8,468 bases of DNA from G020348385 sp964580235 (GTDB lineage: Bacteria; Acidobacteriota; Aminicenantia; Aminicenantales; Aminicenantaceae): contig CAZOJY010000136.1 in NCBI GenBank assembly GCA_964580235.1, forward strand, positions 1 to 8,468. The letters are read 5' to 3'. Each line of letters opens with the position of its first letter. The stretch's first letter is position 1. The position numbers and the translations under genes are program-made. Under the pieces are notes generated by a model. That model worked only from the letters and a program-made list of their open reading frames with translations, had not been told where the DNA came from and did not search any database. This document shows positions 1 to 6,660 of this stretch, piece after piece.

Positions 1-24
1 TCTTACATGAATAATTCAGAGTAG

Positions 25-50
25 CCTGGATAATTTATGAATTATCCAGG
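25..50. repeat. Perfect palindrome, 11-bp arms, 4-nt loop
   Basis: CCTGGATAATT (25-35) is the exact reverse complement of AATTATCCAGG (40-50), with TATG between. No T-run follows on either strand, so a standard intrinsic terminator is unlikely. It begins one base after a stop codon (22-24). A dyad operator or a bidirectional RNA hairpin are both possible. Confidence 0.8.
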
Positions 51-56
51 TAAATA

Positions 57-74
57 ATAATCCAACTGGATTAT
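57..74. repeat. Second palindrome with the same TGGAT core
   Basis: ATAATCCA (57-64) pairs exactly with TGGATTAT (67-74) across the dinucleotide AC. It shares its core with the palindrome at 25-50 (TGGATTAT against TGGATAAT). The two centres lie 28 bp apart. This arrangement would suit tandem operator sites for a dimeric regulator, which is an inference. Confidence 0.7.
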
Positions 75-255
75 CAATTAGCTTGGGTTATTCACGAACC
101 GAACCGACCCGCCCCAACATTAAGGTGGCGGCAAGGTAGTGGCCCATGAAGCTGTATTTGTATACCGCGAATGGTCTGCAATAAAGCCGATGCCGGCCAA
201 ACCTGACCGGTGAGATCGGCTCGATAATCAATCAGGTTAGTAAGGCAGGTCAAAA

Positions 256-1584
256 ATGAAGAAAAAACCAGAAAAAATGAAAGTAACCCGGCGGCAGTTC
301 ATCAAATTATCCGCAGCTGCCATCGGAGCACTCGGATTTCCTCAGATTGTTCCAGCATCTGTCCTGGGGAAATCTGGAGCTGTTGCTCCCTCGAACCGCA
401 TCGTTATGGCGGGGATAGGATTCGGCATGATGGGGATTCCCAACATGAAGGCATTCCTCGAGAAGGACGAGGTGCAGTGGGTGGCGGTTTGCGATATTGA
501 CAAAAATCACCTGAAACAGGCCAGGGATATTGTCAACCAGAAATACGGCAACACAGACTGCGCGCTGTACAAAGATTTCCGTAAACTTTTCCAGCGCAAA
601 GATCTAGACGCCGTGTCCATCGCCGTCCCTGACCACTGGCATGCTGTCCTTGCTATTGCCGCTGCCCGTGCGGGTTTGGATATCTATGCCGAAAAGCCGC
701 TTTCCCATGATCTGTTGGAAGGCCGGGCTATGTGTGACGCGGTGAAGCGTTATGGCCGCATCTGGCAGACAGGGAGCTGGCAGCGGTCTGTGGCCAATTT
801 TCACCACGCCTGCGAGCTGGTCCGCAACGGACGGATAGGGAAAGTCCAGAAGGTCGAAGTCGGGCTTCCCCAGGGACATTATGATTTTGCCGGCACAGCC
901 CACCTGAACAAATACGGTCCTCCTCCCGCAGAACTGGACTATAATTTCTGGGTGGGGCCGGCCCCTTACAGTGACTACTGCACGGCGCGGGTTCACATGA
1001 ACTGGCGCTGGGTCATGGATTTTGGCGGCGGCCAGTTGATGGACTGGATCGGACATCACCTGGACATCGCCCACTGGGGCCTCGATTATGACCACACCGG
1101 ACCCGTGGAGATCGAAGGGTGGGGCGAGTTCCCCCGGAAAGGTATCTGGGACAGCCCGACGCGCTATTATGTCAAAACCAAGTATGCCGACGGCACACCG
1201 ATGGATATTGCCGGTGGTTTTGATGAGATATGGGGCGGCACGAAGTGGATCGGAGAACACGGCTGGGTCTGGGTCAACCGGGGGGGCCAGCGTACCGACC
1301 CCCCGGAACTTTGGGACGATTTTATCGGGCCCGGAGAAAACCGCCTGTACAAGAGCCGCGACCATTACCAGAACTTCCTGGATTGTGTGAGAAGCCGGAA
1401 ACCAACGATTGCGCCGATCGAGACAGCCCATCGTTCGGCCAGCGTCGGACACCTTGGCATTATCGCCATCGAGTTGGCCCGGACGATTCATTGGGACCCG
1501 GAAAAAGAGGCCATCCTGAACGATCCGGAAGCCACACGCCTCCTGGGGCGTGCCTACCGCAGCCCGTGGCAGCGCGGGATTTAG
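256..1584 (+). CDS. Tat-exported Gfo/Idh/MocA family oxidoreductase
   Basis: Predicted NAD(P)-dependent sugar or polyol oxidoreductase, 442 aa. A twin-arginine signal is clear: TRRQFIK at residues 11-17, then a hydrophobic run (SAAAIGALGF), so the folded, cofactor-loaded enzyme would be exported. The Rossmann fold starts about residue 48 with GIGFGMMG (53-60) and acidic D80 after the second strand. The family EKP motif is at 146-148, preceded by PDHWHA (125-130). The C-terminal substrate domain has FGGGQLMDWIGHHLDIAHWG (256-275), which holds the D/H residues usual at the active site, and ends with the RSPW motif of the planctomycete/acidobacterial-type branch. AGG at 247-249 lies six bases before this ATG. 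An in-frame ATG at 277 would shorten the N-terminus but lacks a ribosome site. Exact substrate is unknown. The ThuA-HEAT gene follows after 9 bp. Confidence 0.93.
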   Translation: MKKKPEKMKVTRRQFIKLSAAAIGALGFPQIVPASVLGKSGAVAPSNRIVMAGIGFGMMGIPNMKAFLEKDEVQWVAVCDIDKNHLKQARDIVNQKYGNTDCALYKDFRKLFQRKDLDAVSIAVPDHWHAVLAIAAARAGLDIYAEKPLSHDLLEGRAMCDAVKRYGRIWQTGSWQRSVANFHHACELVRNGRIGKVQKVEVGLPQGHYDFAGTAHLNKYGPPPAELDYNFWVGPAPYSDYCTARVHMNWRWVMDFGGGQLMDWIGHHLDIAHWGLDYDHTGPVEIEGWGEFPRKGIWDSPTRYYVKTKYADGTPMDIAGGFDEIWGGTKWIGEHGWVWVNRGGQRTDPPELWDDFIGPGENRLYKSRDHYQNFLDCVRSRKPTIAPIETAHRSASVGHLGIIAIELARTIHWDPEKEAILNDPEATRLLGRAYRSPWQRGI

Positions 1585-1593
1585 GGGAAAAAA

Positions 1594-4419
1594 ATGAACA
1601 TAAAAAAAATGAGCAGATTGTTTATAGGAATCGTTTTCCTGGGATTCCTACTCTGGACGGCTGCACAGGGTACGGCCAGTTCTTCTTCCTCTCCTGCAAT
1701 AAAAACCCTGATCATCACCGGTCAGAACAATCACAACTGGAAGGCCTCGAGCCCGATCCTCGAACAGATCCTGGATGAGTCCGGCCTGTTCGATGTCGAT
1801 ATGGCGACGAGTCCTCCCAGGGGCGGGAATATGGCGGAATTTGCCGTCGATTTTGCCCCTTATCAACTGGTGCTTCTGGATTACAATGGAGATGATTGGG
1901 CAGAACCGATGAAAAAGGACTTCTTGGAATTTGTCCGGTCCGGTGGCGGTCTTGTGGTTTACCATGCGGCGGACAATGCTTTTCCTGGGTGGAAAAAATT
2001 CAACCAGATCATCGGCCTGGGAGGTTGGGGAAACCGGGATGAAAAATCCGGTCCGTATGTTTTCTGGAAAAATGGCAAAATCGTACGAGACAACAGTCCA
2101 GGCGTCGGTGGTTATCATGGGGACCAGCATGCTTTTATGGTCATCAACCGGGACACCACCCACCCGATCACCGCGGGACTGCCCAAAAAATGGATGCACG
2201 CCCAAGACGAACTCTACAGCCTTTTGCGCGGCCCGGGTGAAAATATGCACATCCTGGCAACGGCCTACAGCGATCCCGCCACCCGGGGAACCGGACGGGA
2301 TGAGCCGGTCTTGTTCACGGTCACCTACGGAAAGGGACGGATATTCCACACCGTGCTCGGCCATGTCATGGGTGATGGACCGCCTCCGGCCATGCAGTGC
2401 GTGAGTTTTATCGTCACTTTTCTAAGAGGCGCGGAATGGGCAGCAACCGGGAAGGTGACGCAGAAAATCCCCGGGGATTTTCCGGGCGTTTACCGCGAAA
2501 GCGGCACCCCCGATGATATTCGCCAATGGACGGATTACCGCCCTCCGGATCTGAAAAAGATTCTGGAAGAGGTGTCGACTTATGATTATGGAAAGGATGA
2601 GGAGGTCCTGTCCCGGCTGCGCGATTATGTGCGGGCCCGCCGGAACTCTCAAGAGTCCAAAAAAGAATGCGAGAGGCAGTTTGCGGATTTTTTGGAGTCG
2701 GATGCGACCATCGCCGCAAAACTGGCGGTCTGCCGCCATCTGCGGGAGATCGGTTCGGCAGCTTCTGTGCCTGTGCTGAGAAAAATGCTTCTGCAGCCGG
2801 AACTGTCAGACCTGGCCCGGTATGCGCTGGAAAAAATACCCGGAGATGCGGCCGAAAAAGCATTGGTCCAGGGTTTGAAAAAATCGGGCGGAAAAATCCT
2901 ACTCGGAATCATAGCGTCTTTGGGAAATCGCAAAGCACGAAGTTCTGTTTTGCAGTTAGAAAAGTTTGTATCCGGATCGAATGAGGAAGCAGCGGTCGCA
3001 ACAGCCAAGGCTCTGGGAAAGATCGCCTCGCCCGAGGTTATTTCTGCGCTGTCCAAGGCTATGTCCCAAAGCTCAGGCGTGTTAAAAGATCAAATCGCTT
3101 CTTCTCTTTTAAACTGTGCGGAAAAACACTTTGCCAACAAAGACAGCCAAGTGGCTGCAAAAATTTATGAGCGGCTCATCCAGACCGAACTTCCTCTGCA
3201 GATCAGGCGGGCTGCCATGAGAGGACAGATCGCTTCTTCGGGGGATGCGGCAAAGAAAATGATCGTCGATGCCCTCAATGGCAAAGATGCGGAATGGTAT
3301 GAGCCGGCCATAACGCTGGTGAATGAATTTTTTGATATTTCCACCATCCAGGAGGTCTGTCCCTTCTTGCCAAAGCTTCCGGCGGAAAGCCAGATCCAAC
3401 TTCTTGGGGTCCTGTCCCAATACCGAGATAAAAGAGTGCGGGCCTCGATCATTACAGCAGCCAAAAGTCCGGAGGCCGCGGTGAGAATTGCAGCGTTAAG
3501 AGCCCTTGAGAAAGCTGGCAATTACACGGTTGTGGAATTTCTCGCCCTCCATGCGGCCCAATCCAAGGGAGAGGAACAACAGGCAGCCCGCACCAGTCTC
3601 TGGGGGTTGAAATGCGGCCGGGCCAACTCCACCATCCTGACGAATCTGGTCAAAGAGCGGGATGAAGCCATCCAGCACGAATTGATCCTGGCTGTCGGCG
3701 AACGCCGGATCAAAGAGGGATTGAATCTGCTTTTAAGCAGAGCCAGGTATTCCAGTGACCGGAACCGCCAGCAGGCCATCCGCGGCCTTAAAAACATCGC
3801 TTCTCCTGCCGATCTTTCTCACTTGGCGAATCTCTTGGTGGACCTGGATAAGAAAGCAGACCAGTTGGAAATGGCAAGTACAATTGCTGCGGTGGCGAAA
3901 AAGCTGCCCAAATCTGCCGGAAGGGCCGGAGCTGTGATGGATAAACTCGAATCTGTTACAGATATCAAGGGGCGCACCGCTCTGTACCGGACGCTGGGGA
4001 AAATAGGGGATGACAGCTCTCTGTCTGTGCTCAGGACAGCTCTAACAGAGGAAAATCCCGATATGAGGGATGCCGCGGTGAGAGCATTGGCGGAGTGGCC
4101 ATCAAGTGTGGCAAAAGGGGATTTGCTGCACATCGCCAAGACATCTGAAACGCCCGTGCATAAAGTGCTCGCTCTCCAGGCCTATATCCGGATGATCGGG
4201 CAGGAGCCATTCCGGTCTCCCAAAAGTGTCGTCCAGTCGTTGAAGGATGTGTTGAGTGTAGCCAGACCGGAAGAGAAAAAACTCATCCTGGGAACCTTGC
4301 CAACATTCGCCTCCCCCGAAGCACTGGAATTGGCCCAAACTCTTCTTCAAGAAAAAGAGGTCAAAGCTGAAGCCGAATTGGCCATCCAAAAGATCAAAGA
4401 AAAACTCCAAAAAGACTGA
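1594..4419 (+). CDS. Secreted ThuA-domain protein with long C-terminal HEAT-repeat array
   Basis: 941 aa. A Sec signal peptide occupies about residues 1-29 (KK, then a hydrophobic core ending in AAQGTASS). Residues about 37-281 are a ThuA-like, glutamine-amidotransferase-like domain: TGQNNHNWK (42-50), LLDYNGDDW (94-102), GGGLVVYHAADNAF (117-130), HPITAGLP (190-197), DELYS (205-209) and PVLFTVTYGKGRIFHTVLGH (238-257). From about 330 to 935 the protein is a chain of amphipathic helix pairs with recurring A-x-x-A-L-x-x-I/L patterns, typical of HEAT/PBS-lyase repeats, probably a binding scaffold. ThuA of the rhizobial thuAB pair takes part in trehalose use beside a Gfo/Idh/MocA dehydrogenase; the neighbour here is of that family, so a joint role in oxidised-sugar processing is inferred. 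AGGGGA (1583-1588), overlapping the previous stop codon, lies 5 nt before this ATG and supports it over the ATG at 1609. Confidence 0.9.
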   Translation: MNIKKMSRLFIGIVFLGFLLWTAAQGTASSSSSPAIKTLIITGQNNHNWKASSPILEQILDESGLFDVDMATSPPRGGNMAEFAVDFAPYQLVLLDYNGDDWAEPMKKDFLEFVRSGGGLVVYHAADNAFPGWKKFNQIIGLGGWGNRDEKSGPYVFWKNGKIVRDNSPGVGGYHGDQHAFMVINRDTTHPITAGLPKKWMHAQDELYSLLRGPGENMHILATAYSDPATRGTGRDEPVLFTVTYGKGRIFHTVLGHVMGDGPPPAMQCVSFIVTFLRGAEWAATGKVTQKIPGDFPGVYRESGTPDDIRQWTDYRPPDLKKILEEVSTYDYGKDEEVLSRLRDYVRARRNSQESKKECERQFADFLESDATIAAKLAVCRHLREIGSAASVPVLRKMLLQPELSDLARYALEKIPGDAAEKALVQGLKKSGGKILLGIIASLGNRKARSSVLQLEKFVSGSNEEAAVATAKALGKIASPEVISALSKAMSQSSGVLKDQIASSLLNCAEKHFANKDSQVAAKIYERLIQTELPLQIRRAAMRGQIASSGDAAKKMIVDALNGKDAEWYEPAITLVNEFFDISTIQEVCPFLPKLPAESQIQLLGVLSQYRDKRVRASIITAAKSPEAAVRIAALRALEKAGNYTVVEFLALHAAQSKGEEQQAARTSLWGLKCGRANSTILTNLVKERDEAIQHELILAVGERRIKEGLNLLLSRARYSSDRNRQQAIRGLKNIASPADLSHLANLLVDLDKKADQLEMASTIAAVAKKLPKSAGRAGAVMDKLESVTDIKGRTALYRTLGKIGDDSSLSVLRTALTEENPDMRDAAVRALAEWPSSVAKGDLLHIAKTSETPVHKVLALQAYIRMIGQEPFRSPKSVVQSLKDVLSVARPEEKKLILGTLPTFASPEALELAQTLLQEKEVKAEAELAIQKIKEKLQKD

Positions 4420-4434
4420 TTAAGAAATTTTCGT
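4401..4434 (+). repeat. 34-bp direct repeat, left copy, covering the end of the ThuA-HEAT gene
   Basis: This segment contains the last codons and TGA stop of the ThuA-HEAT gene plus 15 bp beyond. It matches 7452-7485 at 31 of 34 positions without gaps (differences at 4407, 4408 and one A/G after the stop). The two copies are 3051 bp apart and bracket the AT-rich island. Confidence 0.8.
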
Positions 4435-4453
4435 ATTAATAAGGATTCCCTCT

Positions 4454-4740
4454 TTGAACTTGCTCTAAATTCTTCACAATTCCCCAATTACCACCCATTA
4501 ACATCCTGAAATAAGAGTATCACATGCAATCCGACAAGGCCGAGGATGTATCTTCCCCACTCTCCTCGGATGCCATCAGGGGATCCTGCAAAGAAACATC
4601 TCTGCCCAGCCTCTGGGAGGGACATGATATTTTACTGTGGACGTTGAAACCTGTGTGGCGCCAGCGAAGAATCTTCTGAACCAGAGATAGACGATGAGTT
4701 TTTTCCGGAGAAGCAGGGGAAAGACCTCATGGGTGAAGAT
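4454..4740 (-). pseudogene. Decayed IS91-type (Y2) transposase fragment, copy 1
   Basis: Minus-strand remnant read in pieces. At 4728-4693 the frame gives EVFPLLLRKKLI; after a frameshift, 4684-4625 gives LVQKILRWRHTGFNVHSKIS. This resembles the 'REVF..LL...LI.....L..WRH(S/T)GFNVH' segment of IS91-family Y2_Tnp transposases. After a large deletion, 4590-4563 gives DPLMASEES, matching the transposase C-terminal 'ELLMAAEESGE' ending. The stretch 4454-4508 beyond it is homologous to the 3' flank of copy 2. Shared blocks with copy 2, on the + strand: 4454-4508 with 6378-6434, 4563-4580 with 6439-6456 (17 of 18), and 4635-4658 with 6573-6597. Copy 1 carries about 50 extra bases at 4509-4562. The family assignment is from memory of family motifs; it was not searched. 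Confidence 0.68.
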
Positions 4741-5031
4741 TTAGAAACTCCTGGAAATAATAAAAGGTCACTCCAAAAAAGCTTCGAGAAAAGATAAAGG
4801 AAACTAATTATATCTTGAACAGGCAATTTCTTAGTATCCTGCAGCCAGGGGCCAGATCTATTTCGGATAAAATATGTCTGACAATGTCAAAGAATGCTTT
4901 CAGAGAGCGCCGTAGATTGGATTCTGCAGACTGAGCTACAACAAAATAATTTTCTTTTTTCGGGTGTTAAATTCTATCTCTTTATAGGTTTGAACAAAAT
5001 CATCAGTAAATTAAACCTTGAACATCCCTAA
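4741..5031. other. AT-rich stretch without an identifiable gene
   Basis: No intact gene is seen here. The longest notable reading is a minus-strand open frame at 4966-4808 (52 codons plus stop, no ATG) giving residues such as NLRRSLKAFFDIVRHILSEI. It looks protein-like but I do not recognise it, and it has no start codon. It may be another eroded gene fragment or chance. Confidence 0.4.
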
Positions 5032-5077
5032 TTGACCCGATAAAAATGGTATTTGACTTTCAAATAAATCGGGTTAA
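5032..5077. repeat. Inverted repeat framing the ATPase promoter
   Basis: TTGACCCGAT (5032-5041) pairs with ATCGGGTTAA (5068-5077) at 9 of 10 positions plus one G-T pair. The right arm overlaps the proposed -10 box. A direct repeat, AAAATGGTA, also occurs at 5043-5051 and 5076-5084. A repressor operator, perhaps autoregulatory, is an inference. Confidence 0.5.
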
Positions 5078-5080
5078 AAT
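5053..5080 (+). promoter_or_regulatory. Sigma-70-type promoter of the AAA_14 gene
   Basis: TTGACT (5053-5058) and TAAAAT (5075-5080) each match the vegetative consensus at 5 of 6 positions, 16 bp apart. Transcription would start near 5087, which is the A of the ATG. No Shine-Dalgarno sequence precedes that ATG, so a leaderless mRNA is likely. Confidence 0.55.
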
Positions 5081-5086
5081 GGTAGC

Positions 5087-6331
5087 ATGATTAAAAGAAA
5101 GCTATTTGACGAACTTAAGTCGCATGTGCCAAAAAAAGAGATCAGTTTCATTGTGGGCCCGAGGCAGGCCGGAAAAACGACCTTGATGCTCCTGCTCAAA
5201 GACCATCTGGAAAAGAAAGGAGAAAGAACACTGTTTTTGAATCTGGATATTGAGCAGGACAAGGAATTTTTCTCTTCCCAGTCGAAATTGATTAGAAAGA
5301 TCGAATTAGAGCTGGGAAAACAGAAGGGATTTGTCTTTATCGACGAAATCCAGCGTAAGGAGGATAGCGGTCTCTATCTAAAAGGGATTTATGATATGGA
5401 CCTGCCTTACAAATTCATCGTTTCCGGCTCGGGAAGTGTTGAATTGAAAGAAAAAATTCATGAATCACTGGTCGGGAGGAAAAGGCTTTTTAACCTCTCA
5501 ACCTTATCTTTTGAAGAGTTCATAAATTTTAAAACCGGATGTCGATACGAAGACCGACTCACCGATTTTTTTTCTGTTGAAACCGAAAGAGTGTACGATC
5601 TGCTTGAAGAGTATATGAATTTTGGCGGTTATCCTCGAATTGTCCTGGAAGAAAAGCTGGATGAAAAGCTCAGCTTAATCAATGAAATTTATCAGAGTTA
5701 TGTTGAACGAGATATCTCTTATTTATTAAAAATACGCAAAACCGAGGAATTCAGTAATCTGGTTAAGATAATGGCAGCCCAGCTTGGAAGCCTGGTGAAT
5801 TATTCTGAGCTGACTTCAACGGTAGGAATTTCACTCAAGACGCTGAAAGAATACCTCTGGTATCTGGAAAAGACCTTTATTCTTGAAAGAATTACACCTT
5901 ATTTCAAAAATGTGCGTAAGGAAATCACTAAATCTCCAATTTTCTATTTTTATGACCTGGGTTTGAGAAACTTCGCCTATGGAAATTTTGGAAGTCTGCA
6001 GGATAAAGGATTTGTTTTTCAGAATTTTGTTTTTAATGTTTTGAAAGAAAAGATCAGATTAAGCTCATCAAAAATCTGTTTTTGGCGTACCAAGGATAAA
6101 GCAGAAATTGATTTTGTAGTAGACATTGAGAAAAAACCACTTCCCGTTGAAGTGAAATATAAAAAGTTAACCACCACAAAGATCCCAAGGTCGCTGAGAA
6201 GTTTCATTGAAAGATACAAACCAGAAGAGGCTCTGATCGTAAATCTCGCTCTGGATGAGACAATCGTTTTAAACCGGACAAAGATTAACATTATTCCCTT
6301 TTATAAGATTCTGGAAAGCGGTCTTCCTTAG
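5087..6331 (+). CDS. AAA_14 / DUF4143 family ATP-binding protein
   Basis: 414 aa, the usual length for this family of orphan P-loop ATPases. The Walker A motif GPRQAGKTT is at residues 24-32, Walker B FVFIDEIQ at 82-89 (D86, E87), and the sensor-like VSGSGS at 112-117. A winged-helix-like middle (about 220-280) leads to the DUF4143 part, which ends with EIDFVV (340-345) and PVEVKYKK (353-360); the D342, E355 and K357 layout is that of a PD-(D/E)xK nuclease fold. The cellular role of these proteins is not established; they are common in mobile or repeat-rich regions of environmental genomes. The ATG at 5087 fits the promoter directly in front. No partner gene is adjacent: both sides are IS91-type debris. 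This is the only intact gene in the island. Confidence 0.92.
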   Translation: MIKRKLFDELKSHVPKKEISFIVGPRQAGKTTLMLLLKDHLEKKGERTLFLNLDIEQDKEFFSSQSKLIRKIELELGKQKGFVFIDEIQRKEDSGLYLKGIYDMDLPYKFIVSGSGSVELKEKIHESLVGRKRLFNLSTLSFEEFINFKTGCRYEDRLTDFFSVETERVYDLLEEYMNFGGYPRIVLEEKLDEKLSLINEIYQSYVERDISYLLKIRKTEEFSNLVKIMAAQLGSLVNYSELTSTVGISLKTLKEYLWYLEKTFILERITPYFKNVRKEITKSPIFYFYDLGLRNFAYGNFGSLQDKGFVFQNFVFNVLKEKIRLSSSKICFWRTKDKAEIDFVVDIEKKPLPVEVKYKKLTTTKIPRSLRSFIERYKPEEALIVNLALDETIVLNRTKINIIPFYKILESGLP

Positions 6332-6335
6332 GGAT

Positions 6336-6379
6336 CCTCTGCTGGTCATGATCAGTGAGGAATTTATAATTTCTTTTTT
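6336..6379 (+). terminator. Possible intrinsic terminator after the ATPase gene
   Basis: CCTC (6336-6339) pairs with GAGG (6357-6360), and CTGG (6342-6345) with TCAG (6352-6355, one G-U pair), around loop TCATGA. A T-rich run (TTTCTTTTTT) follows at about 6370-6379, some 10 bases past the stem, farther than usual. The stem begins five bases after the stop codon. Confidence 0.35.
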
Positions 6380-6600
6380 GGGCTTGCTCCAAATCCCTCA
6401 CAGTTTTCCCCAATTGCCGCCCACTGATATTCTGTCTTTCCTCGGCTGCCATCAGGAGTTCCCGTTGGACATTATGAAACGGAGGCGGCCGCTTAATTGA
6501 CATCTTGCCTCCACATGCATCTTGTCCCTATGGGCGTTAGAATAAAGGCCGCAGTAGCGGATTCTGATCTGGCTGTAGAACGTTGAATCCTGTGTAGAAC
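6378..6600 (-). pseudogene. Decayed IS91-type (Y2) transposase fragment, copy 2
   Basis: Minus-strand remnant with three recognisable pieces. At 6596-6579 it reads YTGFNV, the WRH-TGFNVH region of copy 1. At 6568-6521 it reads IRIRYCGLYSNAHRDK, very close to the IS91-family motif 'MIRYYGLYSNAHRGK'. At about 6494-6441, in another frame, it reads RPPPFHNVQRELLMAAEE, the usual C-terminal ending of these transposases. Around 90 residues normally separate TGFNV from RYYG, so an internal deletion and a frameshift are needed. A 70-codon open frame (6503-6291), with GGAGG four bases before its ATG, covers this tail and overlaps the end of the ATPase gene, but I read it as the transposase C-terminus plus element flank, not as a separate gene. 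The segment 6378-6434 is the element's 3' flank. Confidence 0.75.
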
Positions 6601-6660
6601 CCAAAAGCTGTGCAATCCGGGAGCGTCACAGAGGCTGTAATAGCCTTGTAGGGCGGTATT

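Larger units (their letters stand above)
1..255. other. Leader region upstream of the oxidoreductase operon, no convincing gene
   Basis: No open frame of useful length is seen. A frame entering from the left edge ends at TAG 22-24, which could be the last codons of an upstream gene, but eight codons are too few to judge. Two palindromes (25-50 and 57-74) follow at once. Further right, AACCTGA at 200-206 can pair with TCAGGTT at 232-238, and GCCGAT at 186-191 with ATCGGC at 215-220; these pairings exclude each other in part, so a folded leader is possible but not shown. GATTATCAATTAG at 69-81 resembles GATAATCAATCAG at 223-235 (11 of 13). I could not pick a clear -35/-10 pair for the gene at 256. 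Confidence 0.5.

Noticed and set aside
25..74. Intrinsic terminator of an upstream gene
   Set aside because: The hairpin arms are strong but neither strand has a T-run after them.
146..220. Possible short leader peptides before the oxidoreductase gene (12 codons from 148, 25 codons from GTG at about 141)
   Set aside because: No ribosome-binding sites, no regulatory codon run, and no link to a clear attenuator hairpin.
604..1491. Long minus-strand open frame (295 codons) opposite the oxidoreductase gene
   Set aside because: It lies wholly antisense to a gene with clear family motifs and shows no recognisable domain; long antisense frames are expected from the codon bias here.
4632..4826. 64-codon minus frame and the acidic + strand frame at 4648-4797 as genes
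   Set aside because: The + frame is antisense to the EVFPLLLRKKLI transposase piece, and the minus frame mixes transposase frames; neither has a ribosome site.
6291..6503. 70-codon minus-strand open frame with a good ribosome site, as a separate small gene
   Set aside because: Its N-terminal third (RPPPFHNVQRELLMAAEE) is the C-terminal ending of IS91-type transposases, it follows the YCGLYSNAHR fragment on the same strand, and its left-hand homologue at 4454-4590 is broken. It also overlaps the ATPase gene end.
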